Positions 1-10,395 of a stretch of 64,000 bases of DNA are shown in pieces (position 1 is the first letter of the stretch; the number at the start of each line of letters is the position of its first letter). The notes under the pieces are model-generated. The model saw only the letters and a program-made list of their open reading frames with translations. It did no database searches and was not told the origin of the DNA. The stretch comes from Sipunculus nudus (Eukaryota; Annelida; Sipuncula; Golfingiida; Sipunculidae), in the NCBI GenBank assembly GCA_026874595.1, contig CM049316.1:45337695-45401694 (forward strand). Reading direction: 5' to 3'. Position numbers and translations under genes: made by a program.

Positions 1-390
1 GAGATATGAGTGATTTTAACCCAAGGCAGACGAACTGATGGACACTGTGCAAACATGGTTGCAGGTGGCGCCACCATTTTTTTTTGTGGATGTTTTAAAG
101 CTCTCCAAGGGCTACATTTGTGCAAAAGAATTTTCCTGATCCGTCAAACGGTTCCCGAGATATGTGGGTTTATGTGTGGAAACAGACGCACAAACGGATG
201 CAGAGCGCAGAGGAAAGGTCAGAGGTCAAAACAAAATCGGGGCGCAGCAGTTCACATGTGACCCGAACAAAATCCCAGGTTTCTTAAAATTCCGCCCAGC
301 GGTTACGGAGGAGTTCTCCAGACACCTACGCGGCGGGGGCGGCGGCGGTGGGCTGAAAACATAGTATCCGCAAAACTCTGTTTTGGCGGA
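1..390 (-). mobile_element. Helitron-like non-autonomous element, truncated by window start
   Basis: Same family as the complete copy at 30871-32611, here on the - strand. Its 5' terminus is the TCCGCCAAAAC end read on the minus strand at 390, preceded there by A (T at 391 on +), followed by the terminal hairpin (361-390) and a CCGCCGCCGC-type block near 330-350. A GGTGGCGCCACC-like palindrome is seen near 64-76. Only the 5' part is present; the rest lies left of position 1. No coding capacity is supported: the short open frames here are interior repeat sequence. Confidence 0.75.
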
Positions 391-2511
391 TACAATAATC
401 AGGGTTGGTTTTCTGCCGGGCAGAAAAGTATTTCTGCCCTTCCCATGGCAGACATATATATAGGTACTTTTTTGTATAATCATTTCACAAAACCTTGTAT
501 TTTATTATGTTTGTTTGTTTTGTTTTTATGTATTACAATATGTTTCACATTGTCTGAGAATAAAGAAATAAAAAAATAACTATGTAATTTAATATATTTT
601 AAAGTCAGTTCCGGTTAATCATGTCAGTTTGAGTAAAAAGTCCAACCAAGAAATGATAATCATTTTATTCAATTTAGTCAATGATAATAATGCCCAATGT
701 GCCTCTCCACTTTCTGTAACAAGCAAAATTTGCATGTTGTGATAGGAACAGGGGAGGATTAAGCAACAGGATTATAAACTGGTTTTAATTGTATATTGCA
801 TCAAACCAAATTTGCCCAAATTTATGACTAAGAAATTTATAATAACAATTGTGATTCAGGTGGTATATTCACAGGGCTGTACTTCACTTGAAATGTTCAG
901 GTGTGTGTGATGGATGATTTCCAGTTGACTGGGATTATTCAGTCCCAGCTCTAGAGCCTGTACTGTCCTGAAGGTTCCTAATATAAGCAGGAGACCTAAT
1001 ATGTGTGGCACATAGGTTCACAGGCTCAGGTAATGTCATTATCACAGCCCTTTAGTTTTGCTGATATGCATTAACTTGATTACAAGTCATTATTTCTGTC
1101 ACTGGTACCTGAAATGATATACTAGAGCCTAGCTCCAGTAGGGCTGGGCATCTTAGGGGAAAGACTGGGCAAGCCTGAGTCCAGACTATTGATGAGAGTG
1201 ATGTGGAAAGATCATGTGCTCTTTCACGCATGACATAAGGCTGACTACAATGCTGCTAACAGAGCCTCTGAATTTTGGAGCAGGAATCTTGCTTAAGTTT
1301 AGTTTGAGTGATCAGTCAAGACCCTCTCCCCCCTTTCCTATAATTGAGGTTTCTCATGCCTTCTTCTGGGAGTACCTGGACCTTCCAGTAATTATTAATG
1401 TATTCTGTTACAAGTTCACACTTTGTTCATTTTTGCTGCTGTTAGATTGTATTTACTATATCATATTTAAATTAATTAACTATTATATATATTCATTTTA
1501 TCGCAGTTTTCGGGGTATTTCTGCCCTTATGGCAGAAACAAGGGACGAAAGGTATTTCTGCTGCTCGGCAGTTGCCTGGTAGAAACCCACGGCAGAAATG
1601 GGAAGAAATAGTGGGAAGACAGTATTTTTCTTCCCTTCCCTTCTGTTCCCTCTGGGAAGGTTGTGCCAACTCTGCTTAAATTATACTGTCAGATAAGAAC
1701 AAAACAAATTTTAATAAGTTTTATTTTACAATATATTAAATCATTTTTTAAATTTGTAAAATAATTGATTAAATCAAGCATTAAATATGAAGTTTCAATT
1801 AGATTATATACATGCGAAGGTGATACATTAATGCTTCAATTTCCCTTTCCATGAAATGGCATCATAAAGCTTACTGCTACTGAGCCATTCAGCTGACTGC
1901 TGGCAGTGGCTAGTGCTAATTGCACTTGAGCCTGTCCCCCAGACCCCTGGCTGGCTGGTCCTGGATAGCTTGGCTGTGGTCACAGTTTTTTTTCCAGCTG
2001 GAATATGGCCACATTTGTGGGTGGATTTCTCTTTAATCTGTTAGAACAATTTAAAAGGCATCACATTATTCATAAAATTACTGATCCAATCATGCTAGAA
2101 TTTTATTTTTTATCATTTTGTAAGATTAACTGATATATCTAGTTTAATGTTAATTAACAATGATCCCAACCCCATTGCACCAATCAGGTACCCTGGTCGC
2201 TCCAGAGCGTGATCGACTGGTCACATGAGGGGGGTCAAAGGAAGGAGGCTTCCTCCTGCAACCCCCCCCCCCCCTTAGGAAGGACGGCCTTATTTATTTT
2301 TTCATGTTCCAGAAATGGCAGAATGTTTACCAAAATCTGAACATGCTCGATCATTTTCTAAACATGGACACAAATTCCTGTGACTGGAAGCATGTACAAC
2401 CGTCATTCTATGCACCAAATAGTCACTGGTCAAGCGAGGTGATCACAATCTGTCTTCACAATGGCTGTCCTGACTGACACACCGTGACGTTGTCAATATT
2501 CTCTTTGCTTC
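391..2511. other. Non-coding, AT-rich flank with small inverted repeats
   Basis: No gene is supported. A perfect palindrome TTTCTGCCGGGCAGAAA lies at 410-426, followed by a TATTTCTGCCCTT...ATGGCAGA block. A related set of TTTCTGCC/GGCAGAAA words recurs at about 1514-1605, so 409-1640 may be a decayed element bounded by these GGCAGAAA-rich ends. A poly-C run lies near 2262-2274. An open frame of 122 codons at 1214-1582 has no recognisable domain and includes the repeat end, so I do not call it. Confidence 0.5.
2503..2511. repeat. Left 9-bp target site duplication of the MULE (CTTTGCTTC)
   Basis: CTTTGCTTC abuts the left terminal inverted repeat and is matched exactly at 8367-8375 outside the right one. 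Confidence 0.85.
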
Positions 2512-2975
2512 GGTCTCCCAAAACACCAAAAACACCGGTGTTTTGGGTAATTTTTGAAGAAACACCTACTTAACCTCAACAGCAAAGCTGAATATTCATT
2601 CCATTAGATAAATAATCATTTGGGGAATCTTTTCATGAAATATTGATGCATAATTATGTATTTTAAAGTTGTACGCGAGTGTTTCATGTTGATGTCGGTT
2701 CAGACGGTGAAGGAGGTCGCCATTTTGATAGCGTGGTTGCTGCCACCTGGTGGCACTAAGGGGAATCATACTCAGCCAGGGTGTTTTGGGTGCAGTGACA
2801 AAACACTGCGGAGTACATATGTTTGAAGGAATAATCAAACATTTGACACAGAGAATATGAGAGCCAATAATAATAATTATATCGTACTATCATGCCTACT
2901 GTTCTAAATCATATTAATTATATTATTATATTAGGCCTATTTAATAAAAACTTTTCATTTCAATTTGTATCATAG
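2512..2975 (+). repeat. Left terminal inverted repeat of the MULE
   Basis: Inverted copy of ~7900-8366. A nested palindromic start (AAACACCGGTGTTTTGGGT) lies next to the terminus. Both arms contain an 80-codon open frame (minus strand 2838-2596 here, plus strand in the other arm) that merely reflects arm similarity. Confidence 0.85.
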
Positions 2976-3884
2976 ATTTTATTGCATAGACACAAGATAA
3001 CATATATACATAACAACAATTAATCATCATTGATAATTAATAATAAACTGATACCAGATACTAGACATGTAATACTGAAGAAGAGTTCTTGCAAGATATG
3101 GGTGATAGCTTTAAATATGTACGGTTCAAATCGGGTATATTTCATTGTTTATGGAGTGACAGAGGACTTTTTTCAATACTATTTGAACCACATCAGGCCC
3201 TACAATAAAATGTATACACCAGTTCTAAGACCAGTATACTGATCAAAATGACAATATATACATAAAGAACCTATCTCCCGCTATAAGTCCACTACATGTT
3301 TTAAACACGCACTCCTGGAAACCAACTGGAACCGTTTGCTCTGTTTACCCAAATTGTTAAACCACCTTTATAATAAATTATATACATTATCACTGATTTT
3401 CTGTAACAGTAAGAAGTTTGCAAATTACTTTTTATACATTCTTAATGTAAAACCGATATGATACATAAACTGTCCATATATGCACAATATCCATATCCAG
3501 CTAGAAGGATTTAACGCACATTAACGCGGAGCGGTTCGTTCAGTTCTCACACGTTTATGCTGGCCAGGTTTTTTGGCAATTGACGCTACTTTCGGAATGA
3601 AGTAGTTTGCCTTTGTTGCCTTGATGGTATCTGAACTGGGTTTCAATGTGACTGAACGCAAAAATTGTCTGAAATGGCGCGTTTTTCCTCCTTCGACAGT
3701 CTGCGCCAGTTGTTCTCAGGTACGAAGAACTTCTGAAAGCGTGGGCATAACACAAAGTCTCCGAGTCCGTGCAGACAGCACCTATGAGGTCTGGCAGCCT
3801 TTGAGATTTCCACTCTACTGCCAATTTCATCTGATGATTCACGGATTCACTATTGTTGTTTGTCCTGATTTTTTTGTGATCATC

Positions 3885-5117
3885 TCAGCTGTGGGGCTTG
3901 TTGACATGTTCCAAAAGAATGGATTTCAGTTTCTCTTTGAAGTAGTCAACAAATTTAGGAAATTGTTGACATGATGACTCCAGTCTCTGTGCTTTTTCCT
4001 CAAATGTGAATGTGTCATTTGCTGCTGCTATGCCCTGTGTTCCGAAGATTTCATTTACAATGTTCAAGCGGTCTTTATTATTTGCCCCGACTTTATATTG
4101 AAGGTAGCGACCGACATTGTCCTTCAAGTGTTTGGTACACAAATACCTTGTTGCTTGTGGGAACACACTATCTATAGCTTTGGTCAGGGCCTTTTCCTCA
4201 TCACTGCCGATGCTTACTTCTGCTGCTGTTATTTCTGTGTCCAGATTTCCCTTTATATGTGAGAGAAAGGAGTGGTATGAAGGATACGATCCATCCCAGT
4301 GTAAATAGAGGGGCCCGATCATGATGGGATGTTCCTTTGTGTCATGTTTCATCACACGGAGATTTTTGTACACAATAGATGTGACATAACAGGCACCAAG
4401 ATTGATGGTACAGTCTATTCCTATCACGTGGTCCGACTTAGAATCAATGAAAGCGCGTAAGTCGGCCATTTGCTCATCCAGGTATAATATTACGCAAGGG
4501 GGTTTGCCTTTCTTATGCACGACCTCTTGTACATATGGATGACTGTTTACCATTAAGAAAACTTGTAGCAAGTCATCAGCAATGTTTTTTCCTGCCACAG
4601 ACCCTGCTTTTCGTCGCTGGCGTGTTTTAGCGTCGGAAACCTGTTTCCTATTCTGTGGCAAACATGTGCTGTCATCGGCCTCTGCAAGAAGTCGCTTGTA
4701 TGCCTCTTTAGGGGCTTCATGCCCAACAGCTTCCTTTATCTTTACCATAACATCTGGATGTGACCTGATGTAAGGGTTTGATGGACCTTTCGAATTCCCG
4801 TGAGGCGCAGTTGTTGGGCTCTGTACCCCCGTGTATTCGACGATAGCCACATCTGGCACGTTGGCGTAGGTATCAGGAATTTCAAGCCATGTTACGCGCT
4901 TCTTGAACGTTGTATTCGCTGCCAAACAGGTGTAATACCGATGCATTACAATAACTCGGTCTGGACTTGGTTGTGGTTCCAGTGGTACCCAGGTGATTTT
5001 TTTGTTTTGCTTTTTCCAATGCAGTACAGCCCTTGTTTCAAGTTCACTGTTTCCAGTTTTTGCTCTGATGTTACAACAAAGGTGGTGCTGGTAGTTGTTC
5101 CCTTTGTTCCAGTCCAT
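3885..5117 (-). CDS. MULE transposase segment (410-codon open frame, C-terminus cut off by TGA)
   Basis: Longest intact piece of the element's transposase. The N-terminal part has a basic region (KTRQRRK near residues 164-170). The core carries the two Asp residues and CxxH described for the whole gene. The ATG at 5117 is preceded in frame by two TGA codons, so this may be a secondary start after a frameshift rather than the true one. It acts, in an intact relative, on the element's inverted repeats in the nucleus. This copy lacks the third catalytic acidic residue because of the stop, so activity is unlikely. Confidence 0.75.
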   Translation of the reverse strand: MDWNKGNNYQHHLCCNIRAKTGNSELETRAVLHWKKQNKKITWVPLEPQPSPDRVIVMHRYYTCLAANTTFKKRVTWLEIPDTYANVPDVAIVEYTGVQSPTTAPHGNSKGPSNPYIRSHPDVMVKIKEAVGHEAPKEAYKRLLAEADDSTCLPQNRKQVSDAKTRQRRKAGSVAGKNIADDLLQVFLMVNSHPYVQEVVHKKGKPPCVILYLDEQMADLRAFIDSKSDHVIGIDCTINLGACYVTSIVYKNLRVMKHDTKEHPIMIGPLYLHWDGSYPSYHSFLSHIKGNLDTEITAAEVSIGSDEEKALTKAIDSVFPQATRYLCTKHLKDNVGRYLQYKVGANNKDRLNIVNEIFGTQGIAAANDTFTFEEKAQRLESSCQQFPKFVDYFKEKLKSILLEHVNKPHS

Positions 5118-5139
5118 GCCCCGCAGTCATCAGCGAAAT

Positions 5140-5880
5140 TCATCCATGTTGAGAACAATGTTTCTTCACATTTTCGGAGTTATCTATGATGAAGCGGGAA
5201 TTTGATTTTGTGCCACTGGGAATTTTTCGAAGTATGTTGTTTCTATTTTCGGTGGCATCCAGGACGGTTTGTAATATTTCCTCAGCTGTGAGTTGGACAA
5301 GAGTGTTTGTAGAGACCTCTGTGGCGGTAACTTGCTTGTCACTGGACAGTTTTTCAGGAGTTGCACTGTTTCTAGCCGTGGGCTGTTCTCTCTGGGGTGT
5401 TTGTTTGTCACTGGACTGTTTTTCAGGAGTTGCACTGTTGCTAGCTGGGCGCTGTTCTCTCTGTGGTGTTGAATGGTCATAGGGATAGTCAAATATTAAA
5501 TCTGAAACATCATGAATGTCGTTCTCTGTCAGCACTGGAGATATGGATGGAATTGAATCTCTGAACGTTGATGCTATGTCCATTAGAGGTACAAAGTGGT
5601 TTGGCGACCATATCCTCGAATTTCTGGCGTCCGGACCCAACCGGGTCCACATTATCACCACTGGATCAGCACTGGTGGAATTCGTTGGCAGGTATTGTGT
5701 AGACAAGATTCTGTGGACAATATCATCCGGTCCATTCACAGGCGGGTAAAACACGTCTATTGGGGATGATATCACGTTGGAGAGTGCTTGGATAGTCAAG
5801 GCTGAGGAAAATTCACCGTTCATGCAGCAGTCACGAAAATGCGTCGTCGTATTTAGGTGAGAAGCTTGAAATATCTCCAA
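5140..5880 (-). pseudogene. OTU-like protease, C-terminal piece plus linker
   Basis: From FRDCCMNGEF onward this frame continues the OTU fold, with ISSPIDVFYPP and NHFVPL (likely the catalytic His). A Ser/Thr/Gln-rich linker with two ~24-residue tandem repeats follows around residues 139-186. The first ~14 residues are out-of-frame shadow sequence. Confidence 0.65.
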
Positions 5881-6289
5881 CGTGTGACATATTTTGCAGC
5901 TCTGTACACCTTACTGCCATCTCTACAGCATATTGAACACGGAGCTCGGTTGCCAATGTTTCGTTTCCCGTTAAGTATACCGAGACGGCGTTGAAAAGGC
6001 AGTTTCCGGTGCCTGAGACTGCAACCGGCTGTCCGGGAACTTTATATCCAAATGTGTTGCATCTTGTAAGGATGGCCCTTGCATCTTGGTCTGGATACAA
6101 CCGGGGATGGAATGATGAATCCAGTTGCACAGAAAACTGGCTGTCTATCATGAGACCTTCCACTTTTGCACGGGATTTGAGGTCACCCATCTTCCTGCGT
6201 GTAACTTTATGAAGATGCTTAAGACTCCGCTCAAAGTCAAACTTTCCATCTTCACCACTTGCACATTGCTTCCAGTAATATGCCGCCAT
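5831..6289 (-). pseudogene. OTU-like protease, N-terminal piece (with upstream PHD finger)
   Basis: Carries the last PHD Cys (residue 9), a basic stretch, then CNTFGYKVPGQPV and the nucleophile motif GTGNCLFNAV at residues 93-102. The first Met (6289) lies inside the PHD finger and the frame is open back to 6439, so this Met is unlikely to be the real start. The frame ends at a stop just after SPKYDDAF, where the other frame resumes with FRDCCMNGEF, locating the frameshift. Confidence 0.7.
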
Positions 6290-6871
6290 CTCAGTGGATA
6301 GTTCCTCTATCTGTCGATCTGTTAGTTCTAGACATTCTGCGTGGAACCAACTGATACACTTATCACAGTAAACTGTTTGGTCTTCACATTCTTCACTGCA
6401 GATACTGCAAGGCCTGTTGAAGGCGTTTGCATTTTCTGGTCATCTGTTGTGCGTACACTAGATTTATAGGATAGAATGGCAATGGAATCATGTACCCTGA
6501 TTATTTAGCCTAGTGGTATTTTAGATGTTTATTTAGGAGAAAGGCCCTTTGTCTTTTCAACTGTGAACAAACAAGTCAATGAGTAACTACTCAAGGGTTA
6601 AGTTCTACTCATGATGTATTATCAACTGTGAATGCGCTCGACATCTGTTTATAGACAAATGACAAACGGCCAACGATGCTCTGATCTGATGTCTAAACAA
6701 TCCAATTAACTCACGGGCAACTGAACACTGTGATGTCCATTAAGGTTTTGATGTAGTTTATGAATGATCCCCACTAACCAACCGCTTGCAAACTGTAATC
6801 ACAACCATGACGTCTAAAGGCCAGGGGCTCAGGATTTGTAACATCAGATGATATTACACAGCTGCATCAAA

Positions 6872-6913
<42 letters not shown>

Positions 6914-7664
6914 TAAAATATATATTTAACGTTTTATTTATCATATTCCTAAATATTGTATTCATGTTATTCATATATATTTATAAATATATAAATATAT
7001 ATATATAAATATATATATACTATCAATTATAATGTAAATTGTCTAAACGTATGGATTTTATTGTTATTTCTCTCGCTCTCTCTCTCGCTTTCTCTCTCTC
7101 TCTCTCCTTATAATTAGAAGTTTCATCATTACCATGGCATATAACTTTGATTTATATTTGCTGCTTTTTTTTAGCATTGGAATCGGGTCTTTGTTAATGT
7201 GTGTACTGCTCAACGAATTATGTCTTGCAAATAAAGTGACACTGTATAATGATAACGATTAGGCTGAGCACATGACACGCAACAGTGGACATCATAGATC
7301 ACCTGCGAGAAGGTAACAGTTCAACGTATTGCGTAACAACTCCTAATCTCATTACTCAACTAATTAATAATGTCACAAAGGAAGGGCTGCAGTGCAGCAA
7401 GTGTCAGGTGGTGGGTGATCAAAGGGTCAGTTTCCCCGACTTTCGACCTCTTTCAGATGAGAAGGTTCTGATGGTAATCAAAATACGGTGTAAAATACAC
7501 TTAAAATGAGTTTTACATTGCATTTCAAAATTTTATTTTCGTGCCCCTTTATTTTGTAATAATTAAATTCATAATGCATATAATTAATAATAATAATAAT
7601 AATTATCATATTATTAACATGATCTTTACCAAGGTATGACACTAAAATGTTCATATTGAAACTG

Positions 7665-7702
<38 letters not shown>

Positions 7703-7899
7703 CTATTAAAAATATAATAATCGCTACGGTTGGAATATAATTGCATGATCTTTTGAGTGTCAACACTTTTAATTTGTAGTATATTTTATATTTATATTTA
7801 TATAGTATATTTTTATTTATTGATTTGTAGTATATTTTATATTTATATTTATATAGTATATTTTTATTTATTGCTTGAGGTGCAATGCACCTGATACAA

Positions 7900-8366
7900 A
7901 ATTGAAATGAAAAGTTTTTATTAAATAGCCCTAATATAATAATATAATTAATATGATTTAGAACAGTAGGCTTGATAGTATGATTTGCATGGGAATATAA
8001 TTATTATTATTGGCTCTCATATTCTCTGTGTCAAATGTTTGATTATTCCTTCAAACGTATATACGCTGCAGTGTTTCGTCACTGCACCCAAAACACCCTG
8101 GCTGAGTATGATTCCCCTTAGTGCCACCAGGTGGCAGCAACCACACTATCAAAATGGCGACCTCCTTCACCGTCTGAACCGACATCAACACGAAACACTC
8201 GCGTATGACTTTAAAATAGATAATTACGCATCCATATTTCATGAAAAGATTCCCCAAATGATTATTTATCTAATGGAATGAATATTCAGCTTCGCTGTTG
8301 AGGTTAAGTAGGTGTTTCGTCAAAAATTACCCAAAACACCAGTGTTTTGGGTGTTTCGGGAGACCC
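7900..8366 (-). repeat. Right terminal inverted repeat of the MULE
   Basis: Inverted partner of 2512-2975. The arms differ by scattered substitutions and small indels, so they have diverged since insertion. Confidence 0.85.
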
Positions 8367-8375
8367 CTTTGCTTC
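8367..8375. repeat. Right 9-bp target site duplication of the MULE (CTTTGCTTC)
   Basis: Exact direct repeat of 2503-2511, immediately outside the right terminal inverted repeat (which may carry one extra C). Confidence 0.85.
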
Positions 8376-8451
8376 AAGATATTGAATCAAAAGCGTGTCA
8401 AAACTGTGGGCGATATTATAAGAATTTAGGCATAATATGCCATATACTCAC

Positions 8452-8508
8452 GGGATCCTCGCTGTAAATATCCACTTTGGGGAGTTTACGTTTCCCTTTG
8501 GTTGACAT
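8452..8508 (-). CDS. Candidate first coding exon of an unidentified minus-strand gene
   Basis: Minus strand: ATG at 8508-8506, then 19 codons giving MSTKGKRKLPKVDIYSEDP, ending exactly at a codon boundary followed by GTGAGT (8451-8446), a strong 5' splice site. An in-frame TAG lies two codons before the ATG. Unlike the surroundings, the peptide is lysine/proline-rich and not AT-driven. If real, the gene runs left, the MULE (2512-8366) sits in its first intron about 75 bases past the donor, and it faces away from the SLC9A8-like gene. I do not recognise the family and see no second exon in the window. It could be chance. Confidence 0.35.
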
Positions 8509-8840
8509 GATATACTAGCTGTATAAAGTACGCTTGGTTGTTGATCTTGAGCACTAATTCTAACTTGTTGACAGATCTTCTGCTGGGATTTCACGTGTTA
8601 AGCTAAATTCCGGTGTTACGGAAAATGAAGCCATCGTGGATTTAACCCTGATCAACAGATTTATTTGACCACTGCAGCAACCAAACCACCATACTATTAA
8701 ATGTTTATGATATCTCTGTATTTAACGGGAAGAACAAAAGACATGCTTCTTTCCTCTTATTTTCTTCCACAGCCCGTTAACATTTCTTATTTAATTATTA
8801 AATTTAAGAAGAAACTGATTTTTAAAAAATAATATTGCAT
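8509..8840. other. Intergenic stretch; possible 5' region of the minus-strand exon
   Basis: No open frame of note. Contains TTTCACGTGTTAAG (an E-box CACGTG near 8592-8597) and CCGG-containing sequence around 8610-8620, upstream of the candidate minus-strand start. No TATA box or transcript evidence can be assigned. Confidence 0.3.
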
Positions 8841-10395
8841 GTAAGATAAGATAAGATAAGATAAGATAACATTTATTAGCCTTCAGTTCCAGGAATTTGT
8901 TGTTGACTTGCAATTCATTACATAAAAAATAAATAAGTAAATAGATAGATAAATACATAAAAATAATACATAAAAATACATAAAAATCACACATAACATA
9001 TTGACTATGCATGTAAAATTAAGCATGTAAAAATGATAAAACAGATAATTCTGCAGGTAAAACACATAATTCAAAACATTAAATTTCTAAGAGGGTTGTG
9101 AGTTAAAAAGTTTAATACTGTGTGGTACGAGAGATTTTTTAAAACGAGTTGTTCTGCAGAATATTGTATCTAGGCGTTTACCTGAAGGTAAAAAACGGAA
9201 CTCTGAATATAGGGGATGTGTTTTGTCATTCATGACCTTAGATATGAAGGCCATTGTTTTGGTTTCAGAGATTTCCTGGTGTGTGGCAAGAGAAGTACCA
9301 GTTATTCTACTACTTCTCTTCCTGGTATTATTCAACTGTTTCTTTAACTTATCAGATATATTTGTAAACCAGCACTCCAGTGAATAAGTAAGGACACTGG
9401 AAATTACTGAATTATAAAACATGGTAATTATGGTTTTGTCAATATTAAGCTTTCTTAGATAATAAAGGTAATATAATCTTTTGTTTGCTTTCTTGGATTG
9501 ATTCAACACATGTTCTTTCCAATTCAGATTTCTGTCAATAATACATCCTAAGTATTTATAATTTTCTACAATATCAACATCTTCATTTTTGATAGCAACT
9601 GGGGTAATTACAGATTTTGATCTCCTAAAATCAAAGACTACTTCTTTAGTCTTCTTTACTTTTAACTGAAGGTAGTGTTCCTCACACCAACCAGTCACAT
9701 ATTGAATGGTTTTCCTGTAGAGCGATTCATCATTCTTGTGTATCAGGCCTAGAATGACAGTGTCGTCTGCATATTTGATAATTTTACAGTCTGAAAGGCT
9801 CACAGACAAATTATTTGTATATAGAATAAAAAGGACTGCTGACAGAACACAGCCTTGTGGAGCACCAGTATTTATGATTATATCTGAAGAAGTTTCTTTG
9901 CTTTTTCTAACATGTTGTCTTCTATCCGAGAGAAAATCTAGAATCCATAGACAGTAGGAAAGAGGAATGTTATATCTACAGAGCTGATTGATCATAATGT
10001 GTGGCTGTATTGTATTGAAGGCTGAAGAATAATCAATGAAAAGTGATCTGGCATAATTTCTGGGGTCCCTGTCTAAGTGTTGATAAATATAATGAGTTAA
10101 TGTGGCAATTGCGTCGCTTGTGCATCTGTTGGATGAATATGCAAACTGATGTTGATCTAGCATTGGTTTAACAATTGGAAGTAATTTATTAAGAACTATT
10201 CGCTCCAAAGATTTTGCGAGAATAGATGTTAGTGCAACAGGCCTAAGATCATTCATCACTTTAGGAGAGTTATTTTTGGCGACTGGAATTATTTCTGCGG
10301 TCTTCCATAATTTTGGTAGTTTACATAAGGAGAGAGACAATTGAAAAATGTGATGTATGATGAAGGACAAACTATTTCTACAGGTTTTAATTAAT
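8841..10395 (-). mobile_element. Non-LTR retrotransposon (CR1/Rex1/jockey-like), 5'-truncated
   Basis: Minus-strand reverse transcriptase frame (10370-9087 plus a few upstream codons to about 10395), then a ~215-bp AT-rich 3' UTR and a pentanucleotide tail ((ATAAG)n on + at 8841-8869), the short tandem 3' tail common in non-LTR elements. The frame starts inside the RT domain's N-terminal region (LKTCRNSL-like lead-in), so endonuclease and ORF1 are missing, as in typical 5' truncation on insertion. Confidence 0.85.
9087..10370 (-). CDS. Reverse transcriptase fragment of a non-LTR retrotransposon
   Basis: 427-codon frame. RT motifs in order: LWKTAEIIPVAK (21-32), DLRPVALTSILAKSLERI (41-58), FIDYSSAFNTI (first catalytic Asp at 113), GAPQGCVLSAVLF (169-181) and the catalytic YADD (200-203). 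A KYLGCIIDRNLNWKEH thumb-like motif and a C-terminal HPLYSEFRFLPSGKR-type tail follow. The protein would copy element RNA at a nicked target site. This copy has no endonuclease and no 5' promoter, so it is a dead fragment even though the frame is uninterrupted. No Met opens the frame: it extends upstream of 10370 until homology is lost. Confidence 0.88.
   Translation of the reverse strand: MSFIIHHIFQLSLSLCKLPKLWKTAEIIPVAKNNSPKVMNDLRPVALTSILAKSLERIVLNKLLPIVKPMLDQHQFAYSSNRCTSDAIATLTHYIYQHLDRDPRNYARSLFIDYSSAFNTIQPHIMINQLCRYNIPLSYCLWILDFLSDRRQHVRKSKETSSDIIINTGAPQGCVLSAVLFILYTNNLSVSLSDCKIIKYADDTVILGLIHKNDESLYRKTIQYVTGWCEEHYLQLKVKKTKEVVFDFRRSKSVITPVAIKNEDVDIVENYKYLGCIIDRNLNWKEHVLNQSKKANKRLYYLYYLRKLNIDKTIITMFYNSVISSVLTYSLECWFTNISDKLKKQLNNTRKRSSRITGTSLATHQEISETKTMAFISKVMNDKTHPLYSEFRFLPSGKRLDTIFCRTTRFKKSLVPHSIKLFNSQPS

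Larger units (their letters stand above)
3555..6439 (-). pseudogene. Broken PHD-OTU-MULE transposase gene of the MULE element
   Basis: Read on the minus strand from 6439 (just after a TGA at 6442-6440). First comes a PHD-like zinc finger (6409-6263): CSIC, CDKC, HAEC, then W and a last C. Next is an OTU-like protease segment with the catalytic-Cys motif GTGNCLFNAV (Cys codon 6001-5999; T replaces the usual D of DGNC). The frame then shifts by one base near 5835 and continues to an NHFVPL motif holding the candidate catalytic His (residue 95 of the 5880-5140 frame). A low-complexity linker with two ~24-residue tandem repeats follows (TPQREQ...SATPEK...SSDKQ). A second shift near 5130-5150 leads to the transposase frame (5117-3885). 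There D235 (GIDCTINLG), D306 (GSDEEKAL) and C327-x2-H330 fit the MULE DDE fold, and a TGA at 3887-3885 interrupts just before the NNNSESVNHQMK region that should hold the third acidic residue. The frame stays open past the stop to 3555. An upstream intron or first exon may be missing from this reading. Confidence 0.8.
2512..8366 (-). mobile_element. MULE (Mutator-like) DNA transposon with long TIRs and 9-bp TSD
   Basis: Two inverted copies of a ~460 bp sequence bound this segment (2512-~2975 and ~7900-8366). The outer ends read GGTCTCCC(A/G)AAACACC inward from both sides. The 9-bp word CTTTGCTTC occurs directly outside both ends (2503-2511 and 8367-8375), the direct target duplication size typical of Mutator-family elements. 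Inside, on the minus strand, is a broken gene with PHD finger, OTU-like protease and MULE transposase segments (6439-3555). Right of the gene are simple repeats: (TA)n at 6873-6908 and 7666-7700, CT-rich 7067-7107, and a ~51-bp tandem duplication at about 7775-7872. The intact ends and TSD with frameshifts and a stop inside suggest a once-active, now inactive copy. Confidence 0.88.

Noticed and set aside
226-483. Proline-rich 85-codon minus-strand frame
   Set aside because: It is the CCGCCGCC block of the Helitron-like element plus its flank.
1214-1582. 122-codon plus-strand open frame
   Set aside because: Runs into GGCAGAAA-rich repeat sequence, is hydrophobic through TA-rich composition, and has no domain.
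7285-7509. 74-codon plus-strand frame with two CxxC-like cysteines inside the MULE
   Set aside because: Opposite strand to the element's gene, no known domain, no support.
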